From Natrinema sp. SYSU A 869 (lineage in GTDB: Archaea > Halobacteriota > Halobacteria > Halobacteriales > Natrialbaceae), in contig NZ_CP082249.1 in the NCBI RefSeq assembly GCF_019879105.1, forward strand, positions 1,054,001-1,118,000: a stretch of 64,000 bases of DNA. Reading direction: 5' to 3'. The notes under the pieces are model-generated. The model did no database searches. It saw only the letters and a list, made by a program, of their open reading frames with translations, and was not told the origin of the DNA. Each line of letters begins with the position of its first letter. Position 1 is the first letter of the stretch. A program made the translations under genes and the position numbers. Below, piece by piece: positions 55,485 through 63,616 of this stretch.

Positions 55485-56750
55485 TCAGTCTCCGTCCGTT
55501 CCGGCCGTCTCGTTACCGTCGACGGTGGCCGTCTCGTTACCACCGACGGTGGCCGTCTCGTTTCCGTTCGTACCGGTCGTCGCATCCTCGGGAGCGGTCG
55601 TCTCGCCGCCCCCACCGCTGACGCTGATCTCACCGAGCGCATCGAGTTGTGACTGGTCGAGATAGACGGCCATCGCTTCGTTAGCGACGAACTCGACGCT
55701 TTGGGTCGCACCTTCTTCGGCGGTGAAGTCCGATCGGAGGTACGTGTTCCACTGGTTCGTGTTGCCGCCGCTGGCGATCGCGAAGTTGTGGCCGGGGAGG
55801 GGTTCGTACGTTCTGTTCTCCGCCTCCGGTTGGAGGCGGCCGATCGTATTCTCCCACTCGACCGCGTAGGTTTCACCCGCCTCGAGTTCGAGCGTCGGGT
55901 TCGTCTCGTCGGCGATCGAGTCGGGCGATTGGCCGACCCACTGGCCCTCCTCGAGTTGCATGGAGTAGGTCTCGGTCGGCTCGCCGGGTTCGATAGGTGA
56001 GAGCGTCGCGACGAACTCTCTGTCGCTGCCGTCGATCGTCACCGTATCCGTAATCCGTTCGTGGCCGTAGGTCCAGATCTCGACGTCGTATTCGCCGTCC
56101 TCGAGTAGATCGAAGCGGGCCATCGCCTGTTCGTCCGATGTCTCCTCGGGCGGGGTCGGCCGAGCAGCGATGTTCGAGAACGAGTGTCGGTCGCCGATGA
56201 ACACCTCCGCGCCGAGCGGCTCGCCGTTCTCGTCTTCGACGTGGATCACCAGTTCGTGAGCCTCGTCCGGGCTGATCAGTTCGACCGGGCCGCGCATCTG
56301 GGCCGGGTGCGGCGCACAGAAGTACTCCTCCATTCCCTCCTGTGGGGTGAACTCGAGGGAGGTTGTCGCTCCCTGTTCGGACACCGTCTCCGTCGACTCC
56401 AGTACCTCGCCGTCTCCGCTGACGGCGCTGCCGCTGGTGATGTTGAGGTTGTGGGTCGCGCCGTCGCCGTTCGTCCAGATGATTTCGTGCTGTTCGCCTT
56501 CGATCAACCGCAGCGTCGGGTTCGAGACGGCGTCGATGTCATGGGGGGAGACTCCCATCCAGCCGCCGACGATGCCGAGCAGCTGGAACGTCCGGCCCCC
56601 GCCGTCGTTCTGTGTGGCTGGAAGCAGGAAGTCGGTGTCGCGGTACGCGCTCGCGCTGCCGGCGGTCGCGGCCGTTCCGGCGAGCGCCGCCGTTCCCTGT
56701 AACAGCCTGCGGCGCGAAACGTCGTCGCGTGAACGTTGTTCGTTCGTCAT
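55485..56750 (-). CDS. Tat-exported cupredoxin-domain protein
   Basis: A 421-aa protein. The Tat motif SRRRLLQG (residues 12-19) and AALAGTAATAGSASA give export. Residues about 50-160 are a blue-copper domain: His100, Cys145, His148 and Met152 (YFCAPHPAQM) are the type-1 ligands. The middle has a carboxypeptidase-regulatory-like beta domain (LVIHVEDENGEPLGAEVFIGD). A second cupredoxin-like domain lacks the Cys. The tail is a GNETATV repeat rich in Asn/Thr. It follows the PQQ-dehydrogenase gene by 36 bp and is the best candidate electron acceptor. Confidence 0.85.
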   Translation of the reverse strand: MTNEQRSRDDVSRRRLLQGTAALAGTAATAGSASAYRDTDFLLPATQNDGGGRTFQLLGIVGGWMGVSPHDIDAVSNPTLRLIEGEQHEIIWTNGDGATHNLNITSGSAVSGDGEVLESTETVSEQGATTSLEFTPQEGMEEYFCAPHPAQMRGPVELISPDEAHELVIHVEDENGEPLGAEVFIGDRHSFSNIAARPTPPEETSDEQAMARFDLLEDGEYDVEIWTYGHERITDTVTIDGSDREFVATLSPIEPGEPTETYSMQLEEGQWVGQSPDSIADETNPTLELEAGETYAVEWENTIGRLQPEAENRTYEPLPGHNFAIASGGNTNQWNTYLRSDFTAEEGATQSVEFVANEAMAVYLDQSQLDALGEISVSGGGGETTAPEDATTGTNGNETATVGGNETATVDGNETAGTDGD

Positions 56751-56786
56751 CGTTGTGTGGTGTGTCAGTTGTAGGTTCAGTTGTTA

Positions 56787-58496
56787 TCAGGCGCCCATCG
56801 AGAACACGGCGAGCGTGTCGCCGCGCGGTCCCTGTCGGAGCCAGCCGCTGCCGCCGACCTGCACGGCGACGTACTGCGTCTCTTCGCCTGGATCGTACCA
56901 GCTCATCGGCGACGCGCTGATCGGCACATCGAACTCGTGCTCCCAGAGGCGCTCGCCGCTCTCGCCGTCGTAGGCGACGAAGTTGCCGTTCTGGGTCCCG
57001 TTGAAGACGAGTCCGGTCGCGGTCGACAGCGAGCCGCCCCACATGTACCGTTCTTCCTCGCTCTCGATCCACTCGCGCCAGACGCGCTCACCCGTCGCCG
57101 GATCGACCGCCGCGAAGGCGGTGATCGACTCGTTCCACTCGTCGGGGAACTCGCTGGCCGGATCGTCGAGGTTGCCGCCCCAGTAGGGGTTGCCCTCGCT
57201 GTACTCCTCGTAGCGCCAGTAGAGGTCCTGCGGGTAGTTCTGGTGGACGACGTACACCAGTCCCGTCTCGGGGTTGTACGACGGCGGTTGCCAGTCGTTG
57301 CCACCCGGCGCACCGGGGACGAACGGAGTCCGTTCGTCCTCGCTGATGTGGGGGATCATCTCCCACATATTGATGTGCTGGCAGATCTCCTCGCTGCGCT
57401 CGTGGAGCTGGCCGGACTCGGCGTCCAGCATGTAGACCCAGCCGGTCTTGTCCGAGCCAGCGACCATATCCATCGTTCCGTCGTCGGTCTCCACGTCGCG
57501 GACGAGCACCCGCGGCGCGACCGCATCGTAGTCCCAGACGTCGTGCGGGCTGCTCTGGAACCCCCACTCCCACTCGCCGCTCTCGAGGTCCAGCGAGATG
57601 GTTCCGCAGGTAGGGAAGTTCGGTCCCGGCCGTACCGTCCCGTCGAAGTCGGGACCGGGATTTGCGACCGCCGTGTAGAGGACGCCGCGCTCCTCATCGA
57701 TCGTCGGGGTCATCCAAGTCGTGCCACAGCCGTGCTCGCGGCTCGCGCCCACCCACTCGTCCTCCGGAAGCGTCTCGGTCTGCCACTGAATCTCGCCGCT
57801 CTCGGCGTCGAGGGCGGCCATGAACCCGAGGACGCCGTACTCGCCGCCGGCGCTACCCGTGTACAGCGTCCCGTCCCGGATCACCGGTGCCCACGTCGCG
57901 GAGTAGCCCTCCTCGTGATCGGCCGTGCTCGTATGCCAGACCTCCTCGCCGGTGTAGCGATCCAGTGCAGTGACTCCCGAATCGAGCGTCGTCATGTACA
58001 CCTTGTCGCCGAGGACGGCGGCCCCGCGATTGTTGTCGTCACAGCAGAGTTCGACCCCGACCGGCGGCGCGTAGGTGTAACTCCAGAGGATCTCCCCCTC
58101 GCGAGGGTCGATCGCCTTCATGTGGTTCGGCCCGTTCGTCTGGTACATGATCGGCGGGTCACCCGGAATCACGATGGGCGTCCCCTCCATGCTCGAGCCC
58201 GTCCCGACCGACATCTCGTGCTCGAGCTCGAGGTCGCCGACGTTCTCGGGGGTGATGACGTCGGCAGTCGTGGCCCGGTGTTGTTCGTAGTTCCCGCCGT
58301 ACATGAGCCACGACTCGGGATCGTCCCCGGTGTTGCTCAGCATCTCCTGGTCGACGTCGCCCTCCGGAATCCGGTCGGTGTTGTGCTGTTCGGTGATCGA
58401 TTCGTCGGGTCCTCCGACCAGCGTATAACCGTCTTCGATTTCTTTGAGTTCGATGTCTCGTGCGGCCTGAACGGCCTTGTCGTTGCGTAATGCCAT
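56787..58496 (-). CDS. PQQ-dependent alcohol dehydrogenase with lanthanide-type active site
   Basis: A 569-aa quinoprotein with an eight-bladed propeller: repeated tryptophan-docking motifs, for example LDAESGEIQWQT and VDPATGERVWREW. The vicinal disulfide is Cys151-Cys152. By alignment from memory with methanol dehydrogenases, Glu219 (GGEYG), Asn279, Asp322 and Asp324 (WDYD) form the metal site; the second Asp is the XoxF-type lanthanide mark. No signal peptide is present, and the start is fixed by a strong Shine-Dalgarno (gaggtgat) before the ATG. It is flanked by two orphan genes upstream and a Tat cupredoxin downstream. The substrate is unknown. Confidence 0.85.
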   Translation of the reverse strand: MALRNDKAVQAARDIELKEIEDGYTLVGGPDESITEQHNTDRIPEGDVDQEMLSNTGDDPESWLMYGGNYEQHRATTADVITPENVGDLELEHEMSVGTGSSMEGTPIVIPGDPPIMYQTNGPNHMKAIDPREGEILWSYTYAPPVGVELCCDDNNRGAAVLGDKVYMTTLDSGVTALDRYTGEEVWHTSTADHEEGYSATWAPVIRDGTLYTGSAGGEYGVLGFMAALDAESGEIQWQTETLPEDEWVGASREHGCGTTWMTPTIDEERGVLYTAVANPGPDFDGTVRPGPNFPTCGTISLDLESGEWEWGFQSSPHDVWDYDAVAPRVLVRDVETDDGTMDMVAGSDKTGWVYMLDAESGQLHERSEEICQHINMWEMIPHISEDERTPFVPGAPGGNDWQPPSYNPETGLVYVVHQNYPQDLYWRYEEYSEGNPYWGGNLDDPASEFPDEWNESITAFAAVDPATGERVWREWIESEEERYMWGGSLSTATGLVFNGTQNGNFVAYDGESGERLWEHEFDVPISASPMSWYDPGEETQYVAVQVGGSGWLRQGPRGDTLAVFSMGA

Positions 58497-58502
58497 GCGT
58501 TA

Positions 58503-58739
58503 TCACCTCAGTTCGCTCGGCGCGCGCATCTCGTCCGTAATGTAAAAGACGGAGTGGAGCAGCTCCTCCTGGCTGACGATCTGGACGGCTGAGCCCGCAG
58601 TGAGCGCTGCTGTCAGCTGTTCGTCCGTCAACTGTCCGTCGCCGGCGAGATCGCAGGCGGCGGTCGCCGAGACGAAGAGTCCGCCCAGCATCGCCTTGAC
58701 GTACCTGACCGCGTCGTCGAGGATCTCGTCGGTGATCAT
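58503..58739 (-). CDS. 78-aa protein with a degenerate EF-hand-like segment
   Basis: From ATG 58739 (MITDEILDDAVRYVKAMLGG). It contains DLAGDGQLTDEQ, which matches an EF-hand loop in positions 1, 5 and 6 but not 3 or 12. The rest is helical (FVSATAACDL; AVQIVSQEELLHSVFYI). Its start overlaps the upstream stop by one base (TGATG), and it ends 6 bp before the PQQ-dehydrogenase start. It may assist metal or cofactor loading; unproven. Confidence 0.7.
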   Translation of the reverse strand: MITDEILDDAVRYVKAMLGGLFVSATAACDLAGDGQLTDEQLTAALTAGSAVQIVSQEELLHSVFYITDEMRAPSELR

Positions 58740-59404
58740 CACTTCGTTTTGCCAGAGGTGCCTGTCGAGCCCCCGAATCCACAGCAATGCCCCCCCATCG
58801 CGCGCTGATGGAGCGGCGGGACGTTCGCCGTGTCGAACTCGACGCCATCGGGGATCTGATTCGACGGAACCCATCGGGCGAGTCGCTCGTCGTTGTTCGC
58901 GACGTCGATCAGTAACGACGTCTTCTCCGATTCCTCGAAACCGACATCATCGAGCGCTGACGACAGCGGATCCGCCAAAACCAGTTCGCGCGCCGTCGTC
59001 TCGATGTGGTCCGCCGTAAACCGCGGCAGGTTCTCGTCGAGACTCTCGAAGAACCCGACCTCGAGCAAGTGGTCATAGAGCCGCCAGCCCGGTGCTGCGG
59101 CCGCCGTATACGGTCCCGCTTCTCCGTTGGGGACGCCGGCATCGCGAACGGTCGGCAAGCGACCGATTTCGTCCGCGATGTTATCGCGTTCCCGCTCGAG
59201 CAAGTCGTGATCGAGCTGTCCGGCCAGATCGGTCCGAATCGCTTCGCCCCTCGAGGCGAATACCGATTCGGCCCGCGGCTCAATCTGGCCCGCGAGTAGC
59301 TCCCACGTTACCTCCCCACCGTCCGGCGCATCGACGCCGAGCGTTGTTGCCAGATCGCGGTGGTCCGCGACTGTCGTGTTCGATATAGTGAGTGTTTGAT
59401 TCAT
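58739..59404 (-). CDS. 221-aa orphan protein of the PQQ-dehydrogenase operon
   Basis: From ATG 59404 (MNQTLTISNTTVADHRDLA). Helical, acidic protein with no recognisable domain. The central segment AGVPNGEAGPYTAAAAPGWRLYDHLLEVGFF and the C-terminal PPLHQRAMGGHCCGFGGSTG with a Cys pair are striking. It is the first gene of the operon and may be a chaperone or small subunit of the dehydrogenase. Confidence 0.7.
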   Translation of the reverse strand: MNQTLTISNTTVADHRDLATTLGVDAPDGGEVTWELLAGQIEPRAESVFASRGEAIRTDLAGQLDHDLLERERDNIADEIGRLPTVRDAGVPNGEAGPYTAAAAPGWRLYDHLLEVGFFESLDENLPRFTADHIETTARELVLADPLSSALDDVGFEESEKTSLLIDVANNDERLARWVPSNQIPDGVEFDTANVPPLHQRAMGGHCCGFGGSTGTSGKTK

Positions 59405-59669
59405 GCTGACACCACGCATAGTACGCCACTATCGGATTTGATAATACTTATCAATGATATCCCGATGTATATGGACTATCTAAATGTATTTGGGTAAGGT
59501 AGAAATGAATGTCTACTTGGTGTCCATCATCAGTAGGAGAATGTAATTTTCACATAGTCTGGTTCGTTTCTCAGGACCGATACTCAGGCCCGTCGTCCGT
59601 TTCGAACGGGCTACCGGACCGTAGTGGTGCCCTTATGTCCGATACCGTTGATAGATAACACGACACACA
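59405..59669. other. Divergent promoter region of the PQQ operon
   Basis: 265 bp, markedly AT-rich around 59430-59530 (aatacttatcaatgatatcccgatg), which should contain the promoter of the minus-strand operon and that of the plus-strand regulator. No ORF. Confidence 0.4.
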
Positions 59670-60389
59670 ATGCGTTCGCGGTCCCTCTGGGAACTCGACG
59701 AGGAGGACGACCCGCTCGTCAGTCGGCTCGCGGCTGGACTCGGCCGGACGCCGGCGCGACTCCTCGCGTACCTGCTCTTGCGAACCGACCGCGAGGACGA
59801 CCCGACTACGAGCATCCATCTCCAGATCGGCACGGGAGTGGATCGAACGACGATCAACGAGGCGGTGACGCGACTCGAGGACCGCGATCTGGTCGAACGG
59901 ACGACCGTTCGACCGTCGGATTCTGCCGGCGGGCGGCCGCGAACGGCATGGCTGCCGACCGCCGGCACCCAATGGACGCTCGAGGAAACGTACGACGGAC
60001 ACGCCGAGGCGTTGCTCGATCTCGCCGACGCGCTCCGGGAGCCTGAGTCGACGGGGCAGCGAGCGCGAAGTGCTAGCTCGTCGCCGTCCCCGCCGCTCGA
60101 GGTCGCCCTGAGTTGGCGGTCGAACGCCCTTCACCTGCCGTTCCACGCGGCGATCGCGGCGGCGTGGTACGACGCGTTCGACGTAGAGTCCCGAGATCGC
60201 GATTACGGGCCGACATCGTCGTATTCGATCCGCTCGAGCGGCTACAGCGTTCAAGAGAAATCCGTCAGAACCCGGGTCGTGGAAACGATCGACTCCATCG
60301 TCAGTCCACCAGCGGCGAGCCGAGAGAGAATCGCCCGTCCGCCGCTACAGCTACCATCGAGGACTATCACGGCGATCCCCCGCTGCTAG
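59670..60389 (+). CDS. Winged-helix regulator with a remnant substrate-binding-like domain
   Basis: A 239-aa ORF. Residues about 25-85 are a winged helix (LLAYLLLRTDRE..., IGTGVDRTTINEAVTRLEDRDLVERTTV). At about 148-185, LEVALSWRSNALHLPFHAAIAAAWYDAF matches the start of NMT1/THI5-like periplasmic substrate-binding proteins, but the fold then breaks. A neighbouring frame continues with ADIVVFDPLERLQ after a one-base shift, so the C-terminus is probably eroded. It is upstream of the aldehyde:ferredoxin oxidoreductase on the opposite strand and may once have regulated it. Confidence 0.6.
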   Translation: MRSRSLWELDEEDDPLVSRLAAGLGRTPARLLAYLLLRTDREDDPTTSIHLQIGTGVDRTTINEAVTRLEDRDLVERTTVRPSDSAGGRPRTAWLPTAGTQWTLEETYDGHAEALLDLADALREPESTGQRARSASSSPSPPLEVALSWRSNALHLPFHAAIAAAWYDAFDVESRDRDYGPTSSYSIRSSGYSVQEKSVRTRVVETIDSIVSPPAASRERIARPPLQLPSRTITAIPRC

Positions 60390-60522
60390 CGATCGAAACC
60401 GTCGCCACCAGTGCGAGATCCCGAAATCGGATCGCGAGATGGGCGGCCATCAGTCACGAGTTACGAACCACAATCACGAACTGCAAAATCGATCGAGAGC
60501 GAGGCGCGAGGCGAGTACGCCG

Positions 60523-62451
60523 TCAATCGTCGCCTGCCGCGGGCGCACCGCCCTCGCTGCTGACGCCCGTTCCGGGTCCGACTTCGATCTCGAGTTCGTC
60601 GAGTTTCTCGTCGGGGACGATGCCGTCGACCCAGCCACGGTAGTCGTAATACTCCGCCTTCATCTCATCGAGTTCGCAGTACTCGCCCTCGCTGGCACCC
60701 TGGCCGCGGATGCCGTCCTCGAGGAAGCGTGCTGGGAGCGAGTCGTCACTGCCGTCGAAGCCGTTGAGGTTGTTGTAGTAGCGCTCTAAGTTGTAGACTC
60801 GTTCGCCGGCCTCGAGGAGTTCCTCCTCGGTGACGTCGCGTCCGGTCATGCCGTTGTACTGGAGAACGTACTCCTCGATCCCCTCCGCGAAGGCGTTGAA
60901 CTTGCAGATATCGAAGGAGTCGCTGATGGCGTGGAGATCCTGGAACTGGGCAGTGAGTTCGCCCTTGCCCTCCCACTCGTAGGGATCGACCTTCTCCGGG
61001 ATCCCGAGGATCTCTGCGGCAGGGGTGTAGCCGCGCAGGTGGCAGGCCCCGCGGTTCGAGGTGGCGTAACCGATGCCCATGCCCTTCATGCAGCGTGGGT
61101 CGTAAGCGGCGATGGTCTCGCCTTTCACGTCCAGTCGGCTGTCGTGGGCGTCGAACGCCTCGCCGATCCGTTCTGCACCCTGACCCAGCGTGTGTGCGAG
61201 ATCGTCTTCGCGGTGGGCGATCCGCTCGATCATGTCGATCATCTGCTCGGGGTCGCCCCAGTCGATCTCTTCGTCGATGTACCCCTTCTCGCTCATCTCC
61301 ATGGCCATTGCGAGGATGTTGCCCGTATCGATGGTGTCCATGCCGAAGTCGTTACACCGATCGATCATGACCGCGATCTTGTCGCGGTCGTCGTTCGCGG
61401 AGTTGGTCCCGAGCGCCCAGGCGGACTCGTACTCGAAGGACTCCATGCGAACGTTCATCTCCTCGCCCTTGTGCATGGTCTGGACCTCGACCTCCTTCTT
61501 GCAGGCGACCGGGCAGGAGTGACAGGTCGGTTCGTCGACAAGGATGTTCTCCCGGACGTTCTCACCGCTGATGCGCTCGGCGTCGAGATCGTGCGGTCGG
61601 TCCGCTTCGCCCTCGTTGTAGGAATCGCCGGAGGTGTAGACGCCGTTTTTCGTCGGGTGCCCGTCCATCTCCTCGGTGATGTTCATGAGGACGTTCGTCC
61701 CGTACATCGAGAGGCCGCCCTCGTTGGGCGCGGTGACCTCCGACTCCTGAATGGCCTGCATCGCCTGCATGTGGCCCTCCTTGAAGGTCTCCGAATCGGC
61801 CGGCTTCGGCATCTTCGTCCCAGATTTGACGACGACCGCCTTGAGATTCTTCGAGCCGGCGACACAGCCCGTGCCGCCGCGTCCCGAGGCGCGGTCGTCC
61901 TCGTTCATGATGTTACCGTATCGGACGAGGTTCTCGCCTGCGGTCCCGATCCCCATGATACTCAGATTCTTGCCGTAGGAGCCGTCGACCTCCTCTTCGA
62001 TCGTATCACGGGTCTCGTGGAACCCCTTCCCCCAGAGGTGGGAGGCGTCTCGAAGTTCGACCTCCCCGTCCTCGACGTAGGCGTAGACGGGTTCGTCGGC
62101 CTGCCCTTCGAACAGCAACCCGTCGAAGCCAGCCCACTTGAGCCGGGCACCGGACCACCCGCCGTGGTGGCTGTCGGTGACAGTGCCAGTCAGTGGCGAC
62201 TTCGTACAGATAGCAATTCGGCCGCTCATCGTGACCTGCGTCCCCGACAACGGGCCGTTCATGAACGCTAGCAGGTTGTCGGGTCCGAGCGGATCGACGT
62301 CCGGCCCCTGATCGAAGACGTACTTCACCCCGAGTCCCCGCGCGCCGATATACTTCTTCGCGTCTTCGTCTGGGATCGACTCGTACGCGACCTCCCCATC
62401 CGAGAGATCGATTCGTGCGACGCGGTCCTGGAAACCGCCAAGTTCAGTCAT
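60523..62451 (-). CDS. aor: Tungsten-dependent aldehyde:ferredoxin oxidoreductase
   Basis: A 642-aa AOR family protein. Cluster cysteines are in CHSCPVACKK and in the later DICKFNAF. N-terminal RGLGVKYVFDQGPDVDPLGPDN and GPLSGTQVTMSGRIAICTKSPLTGTV are typical. It oxidises aldehydes to acids with ferredoxin, using a tungsten bis-pterin cofactor. Acidic haloarchaeal composition and a Ser/Gly-rich tail. ATG at 62451. Confidence 0.93.
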   Translation of the reverse strand: MTELGGFQDRVARIDLSDGEVAYESIPDEDAKKYIGARGLGVKYVFDQGPDVDPLGPDNLLAFMNGPLSGTQVTMSGRIAICTKSPLTGTVTDSHHGGWSGARLKWAGFDGLLFEGQADEPVYAYVEDGEVELRDASHLWGKGFHETRDTIEEEVDGSYGKNLSIMGIGTAGENLVRYGNIMNEDDRASGRGGTGCVAGSKNLKAVVVKSGTKMPKPADSETFKEGHMQAMQAIQESEVTAPNEGGLSMYGTNVLMNITEEMDGHPTKNGVYTSGDSYNEGEADRPHDLDAERISGENVRENILVDEPTCHSCPVACKKEVEVQTMHKGEEMNVRMESFEYESAWALGTNSANDDRDKIAVMIDRCNDFGMDTIDTGNILAMAMEMSEKGYIDEEIDWGDPEQMIDMIERIAHREDDLAHTLGQGAERIGEAFDAHDSRLDVKGETIAAYDPRCMKGMGIGYATSNRGACHLRGYTPAAEILGIPEKVDPYEWEGKGELTAQFQDLHAISDSFDICKFNAFAEGIEEYVLQYNGMTGRDVTEEELLEAGERVYNLERYYNNLNGFDGSDDSLPARFLEDGIRGQGASEGEYCELDEMKAEYYDYRGWVDGIVPDEKLDELEIEVGPGTGVSSEGGAPAAGDD

Positions 62452-62748
62452 GGTTCCTCTAACTCGTTCTCTTTGTGTCGAGTCGTGTTAATTGTTACCA
62501 CAAACCAATAACGGACGACCATTTCGTTCACTAACATTACCATTTTTACGATATTCGTTTGACTATACTGGGTCACGAATGAGGAAACGAACCCACCCAG
62601 ACGGTCAGCGACGCGAGGACTCGGTTCGGACGGCCGACAATCGGCGCGATCGGCCATCGGTTCGAGGCCGATCGTCACGTGCTCGATGAGCGTGTGCGAG
62701 CGAGGGCGTTTTTTCACCGTTCGGAGCGTACTATCACAGCGATCGCCG
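62452..62748. other. Divergent intergenic region
   Basis: 297 bp between the AOR start and the membrane-protein start. Moderately AT-rich at 62480-62560 (likely AOR promoter region). No gene seen. Confidence 0.4.
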
Positions 62749-63606
62749 GTGATCGACATCCCCGATGCACTCGTACGGCTCGAGCAACCAGAATACACCG
62801 GTGCGAACCGGTGTCTCCCGTGTACGGCGGTAAACGTCATCATCGCGCTCGCTCTTGCAGCCGGTCTCGGCGTCGCGGTCTCGGCTCTCGCCGGCACGCT
62901 GGCGTTTGCAGTCTCGCTGGTGCTCATCGGTCTCCGGGGCTACCTGATCCCAGGTACTCCGACGATCACCCGGCGATACCTTCCCGAGCGCGTGCTCGAG
63001 AGGTTCGGCAAGTCGACGGAGGCGGGCCCGACGATCGAGACGGTATCGCCCGAAGAACTGACAACCGTCCTGATCGCCGCCGGTATCCTGACCGATCAGG
63101 GGGACGAGATCCGACTGGCCGCCGCGTTCGAAACGCGGTGGGACGACCGACTCGCAAACGATGGCGCGGCCGACTCAAGCACGGATGAGATCGAATCGAT
63201 GCTCGGCGCGACCGAGGTCGACCGTCTCGACGAGACTTCGTTCGTCCTCGACGGGCAGAAGCAGGTTCGATGGGAATCGTCCGCGGCACTCATAGCGGAC
63301 GTGGCCGCAGCACCCGGACTCCGAACCCGAATCGACGGCTGGACCGAACTCGAGGTCGACGAACGACGCGACCTCCTGACGGGACTGCGACTGGTACGTG
63401 ACCGCTGTCCGGTCTGTGGCAGCGAGCTGCTGACGACCGCAGAGCGACTCGAGCACTGCTGTCGACGGCCCCGAATCGGGATTCGATCCGTCTGCGAGGG
63501 CTGTGACCGACCGCTGGTTGAACTCGTCGTGTCCGAGTCGAGCGCCGATCCCTGGCTCGAACTGGCCGGAGTGACGGCCGCGAACGGCCAGGTGTCTCGG
63601 CCGTAG
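62749..63606 (+). CDS. Haloarchaeal membrane protein with zinc-ribbon C-terminus
   Basis: From the GTG at 62749 (MIDIPDALVRLEQPEYTGAN-type start) the protein is 285 aa; an ATG at 62686 would add 21 unlikely residues. NRCLPCTAVN is followed by two membrane helices (VIIALALAAGLGVAVSALAG; LAFAVSLVLIGLRGYLIPG). The C-terminus has a C-x2-C...C-x2-C ribbon (RCPVCGSE, HCCRRP, VCEGCDRP). Unknown function. Confidence 0.75.
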   Translation: MIDIPDALVRLEQPEYTGANRCLPCTAVNVIIALALAAGLGVAVSALAGTLAFAVSLVLIGLRGYLIPGTPTITRRYLPERVLERFGKSTEAGPTIETVSPEELTTVLIAAGILTDQGDEIRLAAAFETRWDDRLANDGAADSSTDEIESMLGATEVDRLDETSFVLDGQKQVRWESSAALIADVAAAPGLRTRIDGWTELEVDERRDLLTGLRLVRDRCPVCGSELLTTAERLEHCCRRPRIGIRSVCEGCDRPLVELVVSESSADPWLELAGVTAANGQVSRP

Positions 63607-63616
63607 GCACGGCGGC

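Noticed and set aside
56781-58490. 569-aa plus-strand ORF
   Set aside because: Exact antisense shadow of the PQQ-dehydrogenase, with V/L/R-rich composition and no motifs.
60113-60643. 176-aa plus-strand ORF in the second frame of the regulator region
   Set aside because: Only its first 20 codons read like protein; the remainder is R/S/T-rich and overlaps the aldehyde:ferredoxin oxidoreductase end.
60931-62271. 446-aa plus-strand ORF
   Set aside because: Antisense shadow of the aldehyde:ferredoxin oxidoreductase.
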